Source: Bacteroides sp.
Lineage (GTDB): Bacteria; Bacteroidota; Bacteroidia; Bacteroidales; SM23-62
Reading direction: 5' to 3'
DNA length: 10,217 nucleotides
Assembly: GCA_030589965.1 (NCBI GenBank)
Contig: JAUUZM010000078.1
Location: 1-10,217 of the forward strand
Under the pieces are notes generated by a model, which saw only the letters and a list, made by a program, of their open reading frames with translations, did not search any database and was not told the origin of the DNA. Positions within the stretch are counted from its first letter, which is position 1, and the number at the start of each line of letters is the position of its first letter. Shown here in pieces: positions 7,557 through 10,217 of this stretch. A program made the position numbers and the translations under genes.

Positions 7557-10217
7557 ATGATAGGGGAAAGTAAGACAATATATGGTAAATACCTGATTCT
7601 GGTTCTTTTCTTTGGCACTCTGGTGTTGAATTCCCTGGATGTTTTTTCCCAGATCGATGATGAATTCTGGTTCGTTGTTCCGGAGTTATCGCACAGGGGC
7701 AGTACAGGAGGGACTCCCGGTACCATGCGGATAGCTACCATGGAGCTTGAAGCCACGGTAACCATCAGCATGCCAGCCAATCCCTATAATCCCATCACCA
7801 ATCCCAACGGATTTCAGGATACAACGTTTTATATTGCCGGTAATTCATCGGCAGGAATAGACCTTTCCTACCTGATCGATGTGGCATCCGATCCAAGCAA
7901 TAACAGGTTGGAGAATAAACCATTAACTCCTGACGGGATAAATAATTTCGGACTTTATATTACAGCCACCAATATGATCACTGCCTATTGGGAGGTTAAC
8001 TACGATCTTGGCTCGGACCTGTGGACCCTGAAAGGTGGTAATGCCCTGGGAGAATTATTCTATACTCCCTTTCAGGCGGTCTATCCAAACCGGAACATTG
8101 CCCCCAGGGCCTATTCGGCCATTGATGTTGTTGCCACCAGGAATAATACCAATGTAACTTTTACCCTTCCACCTGGTGTGGAAGCAAGCTATGGTTCTGC
8201 AGCTGCCGATATTATAGCAGGGGGGACTTATACCGTAACACTGGACAGGGGACAGACCTTTTCGCTTTTTCCGAAAGATTTCAGCATACTCCCTTCAAAC
8301 CGCCTGGGAGGCACAAAGATTGAAGCATCAGACTCGATCGCTGTAACAGTTAAGGATGATGCCCTGGCTACTCCGCCCAACGGGCAGGACGTGATCGGGG
8401 ACCAGCTGGTGCCGGTGGATATTACAGGGGATCATTACATTGTACCGGAGGTGGGTAATCCAAACCATGTTTATGTTATAGCGACGGAAGACAATACCAT
8501 GATATATGTTACAGACCCGAGCAACCTGCCCCTGGCTGCATCTCCCTATGGTCCGCTGAATAAGGGAGACCAGGTATTAATTACGGTGCCCGGGGGCTCA
8601 AAACTGGCTCGTTTTACTTCAAAACTCGCTCCTGCCGATCCATACAAACCTTTCTATGTTTTCCAGATGGGTACCGAGAATAAAAGCCGGGGGGGGGCAA
8701 TTATACCAGCGATCGGCTGTACAGGTAATACTCAATTGTCTTTTACAAGGGCCAGGGACGATAATAAATTTTACTTTTTCATCATAGTGAAAAAGGGGAA
8801 TGAAGACAAATTTTTTATCGATGGGGTACCACAGGATGGGTCAGTTACACCACAGATCATTCTTCCAGGGCAATTTATGGATGTTGCGGGAAGCGGAGGT
8901 TATGTGGCCTGGTTTTCAGGTTCGATAAATTCCAATACACTCACACCCGGCCAACACCTGGTCAAGAATACAGGTGATGTCTTTCACCTGGGGATCATGA
9001 ACGGTTTTCCAGGCCAGGGACTTCTTTATTATGGTTATTATTCTGATTTTGGGGGACTAAAAATTGGTGCCAATGTAGCCGGAACCAATTCTTCCATAGT
9101 CCGGGCATGCTATGGTAATCCTGTACAGTTGTATGCATTTGGAGGTACTGAATATACATGGACACCGGACGCTTACCTTGATGATGCTACCAGTAATCTG
9201 CCCACAGCCTATAATCTTCCCCCGGGTGCGATTACATACTCGGTCGCGGTTTCAGGAGCCTGTAATACGGGTACCGTTGACCTGAAAGTAATTGTTGCAC
9301 CACCGATTGAAGCACATTTTGTAACCAATGTTTCTTCCGGCTGCTCACCTCTGGAAATCCAGCTTGATGACCAGTCTGACGGAGTATATTCCTGGCAATA
9401 TAACATGGGTGGAGGAACCCCGGATATCAATTATGATCTGAATGATGCAACACCTTATCCACCTCCACCAGGGCATCCAGCCCCTTTCTCCATTACAAAA
9501 ACCTATAACAATACCACGAATGATCCAATTTATGATACGATAAGCCTGCTGGTAAAGAATGAAAGCGCCTGTTCTGATATATTGACCAAGACAATAATAA
9601 CTTTTCCTGAGATCAGTTCAGATTTCAATGTGGCCGGAGGGGTGGATATTGGCTGTGATCCACTGGAGGTCCAGTTTCAGAATAGTTCAACCGGAAATAC
9701 AGGTTCCTGGCTCTGGGATTTTGGAGATGGAGGAACATCTACAGACCCCAATCCAGTCCATATTTTCCGAAATCTTTTTGATCCGGATAACCTGGATTTT
9801 GAAACCAGCCTGGTTACAACCTCTCCCCATTTATGCAGGGACACCTCATTGCATACCGTTACCGTCAGCCCCTATATTGAAGCCAATTTTGCATTTGATT
9901 CCGTATTTGCCTGTACACCTCATGAGGTCAGGATAACAGACCAATCCATAGGAGCAGATTCATATTTCTGGGATTTCGGGGACGGTAGCAATTCTACTTC
10001 GCCCGGCCCGGTGATTTCCAAGATATTCGTAAATAATCTTTCTGTCCCTGATACTTTTATAATTAAGCTCCGGATTGAAAATGATGAAGGCTGTTTTGAT
10101 TCGATTATGCGCGAGGTTGTCATCTTTCCTGAGCTTGATGCGGACTTTCAGGCAATACCGACCGTGGGTTGTTCGCCCTTTGAGGTATCCTTCCAGAATA
10201 ACTCTACAGGTGCGGCA
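7557..10217 (+). CDS. exported IgGFc-binding-like / PKD-repeat protein, 3' end missing
   Basis: The frame is open from ATG 7557 to the right edge (887 residues, no stop), so the C-terminus is not seen. An in-frame TGA at 7470 and no other ATG before 7557 fix the start, which directly precedes a signal peptide (hydrophobic core about 13-25, probable cleavage FS|Q after residue 31). Residues about 35-420 match the IgGFc-binding N-terminal domain as found in Bacteroidota: EFWFVVPELSH, TVTISMPANP, ITAYWEV, LKGGNALGELFYTP, YSAIDVVATRNNTNVT and IGDQLVPVDITGDHYIV. An Ig-like domain follows (about 515-583), then PKD repeats at about 585, 687, 775 and 861, the last cut by the edge. WDFGDG occurs at 720-725 and 805-810; the first repeat has the degenerate WQYNMGGG at 613-620. 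The role is probably surface adhesion or matrix binding; more PKD repeats and a T9SS or gliding-type C-terminal domain are expected beyond the window. Confidence 0.92.
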   Translation, partial: MIGESKTIYGKYLILVLFFGTLVLNSLDVFSQIDDEFWFVVPELSHRGSTGGTPGTMRIATMELEATVTISMPANPYNPITNPNGFQDTTFYIAGNSSAGIDLSYLIDVASDPSNNRLENKPLTPDGINNFGLYITATNMITAYWEVNYDLGSDLWTLKGGNALGELFYTPFQAVYPNRNIAPRAYSAIDVVATRNNTNVTFTLPPGVEASYGSAAADIIAGGTYTVTLDRGQTFSLFPKDFSILPSNRLGGTKIEASDSIAVTVKDDALATPPNGQDVIGDQLVPVDITGDHYIVPEVGNPNHVYVIATEDNTMIYVTDPSNLPLAASPYGPLNKGDQVLITVPGGSKLARFTSKLAPADPYKPFYVFQMGTENKSRGGAIIPAIGCTGNTQLSFTRARDDNKFYFFIIVKKGNEDKFFIDGVPQDGSVTPQIILPGQFMDVAGSGGYVAWFSGSINSNTLTPGQHLVKNTGDVFHLGIMNGFPGQGLLYYGYYSDFGGLKIGANVAGTNSSIVRACYGNPVQLYAFGGTEYTWTPDAYLDDATSNLPTAYNLPPGAITYSVAVSGACNTGTVDLKVIVAPPIEAHFVTNVSSGCSPLEIQLDDQSDGVYSWQYNMGGGTPDINYDLNDATPYPPPPGHPAPFSITKTYNNTTNDPIYDTISLLVKNESACSDILTKTIITFPEISSDFNVAGGVDIGCDPLEVQFQNSSTGNTGSWLWDFGDGGTSTDPNPVHIFRNLFDPDNLDFETSLVTTSPHLCRDTSLHTVTVSPYIEANFAFDSVFACTPHEVRITDQSIGADSYFWDFGDGSNSTSPGPVISKIFVNNLSVPDTFIIKLRIENDEGCFDSIMREVVIFPELDADFQAIPTVGCSPFEVSFQNNSTGAA
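8689..8697 (+). repeat. nine-G homopolymer inside a coding region
   Basis: Nine consecutive G occur within the IgGFc/PKD protein gene, spanning codons 378-381 (Arg-Gly-Gly-Ala). The frame is intact as given: recognisable domain sequence continues on both sides. A one-base slip would truncate the protein before its Ig-like and PKD part, so the tract could be a slippage site or a place for assembly error. Confidence 0.9.
9309..10217 (+). repeat. tandem PKD domains (at least four, last one cut)
   Basis: Repeats begin near 9309, 9615, 9879 and 10137. Each opens with a strand ending in a Cys-Ser/Asp/Thr-Pro-hydrophobic motif (CSPLEI, CDPLEV, CTPHEV, CSPFEV). The second and third have the canonical WDFGDG turn. 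They also carry a longer than usual loop between the turn and the last strand. The first has lost the DG pair of that turn. PKD domains are extracellular beta-sandwich spacers or binding modules. Confidence 0.88.

Noticed and set aside
7490..7780. Minus-strand open frame of 96 residues covering the start of the IgGFc/PKD gene
   Set aside because: It is antisense to a signal peptide and recognised domain, and its protein is low-complexity with no family features.
8689..8697. Frameshift at the nine-G tract
   Set aside because: Reading straight through keeps one open frame with domain-like sequence on both sides, so no break is present in the sequence as given.
9628..9936. Plus-strand open frame in another frame inside the PKD region
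   Set aside because: It overlaps the WDFGDG-bearing repeat frame and is rich in Pro/Ile as expected of an out-of-frame reading.

Overview
The window looks like the chromosome of a member of the Bacteroidota. One complete gene encodes a very large exported protein ending in a type IX secretion (T9SS) type-A sorting domain, a machinery confined to that phylum and close relatives. A second gene pairs an IgGFc-binding-like N-terminal domain with PKD repeats of the form usual there. No clear Shine-Dalgarno sequence precedes the starts, also usual for the phylum. I see no transposase, phage gene, CRISPR array, tRNA or rRNA, and no non-coding stretch longer than 165 bases.

Layout. (1) 1-978 (+): the C-terminal 325 residues of an integral-membrane GT39/ArnT-type glycosyltransferase, cut by the left edge. 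(2) 1018-1821 (-): a complete class I SAM-dependent methyltransferase, convergent with the glycosyltransferase across 39 bases. (3) 1887-7391 (-): a complete 1834-residue secreted modular protein. In order it has a signal peptide, a MAM/choice-of-anchor-J-like domain, a BNR-associated N-terminal-like domain, a second MAM-like domain, a CARDB-like domain, a third MAM-like domain apparently interrupted by a fourth, four tandem CARDB-like plus Ig-like modules, and the T9SS sorting domain. The methyltransferase lies 65 bases downstream on the same strand. (4) 7557-10217 (+, runs off the right edge): at least 887 residues of a second exported protein, with a signal peptide, an IgGFc-binding-like domain, an Ig-like domain and at least four PKD repeats. 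It is divergent from gene 3 across 165 bases.

Genes 3 and 4 are both built from extracellular beta-sandwich domains and carry no recognisable catalytic domain in the part seen, so a cell-surface or secreted adhesive or matrix role is the best inference. The glycosyltransferase and methyltransferase are metabolic or envelope enzymes with no demonstrable link to the two large proteins.

I do not find a convincing undescribed system. The points most worth checking are the apparent domain-within-domain insertion in the T9SS protein, the constant two-cysteine pattern of its four modules, and the nine-G tract inside the PKD-protein gene.
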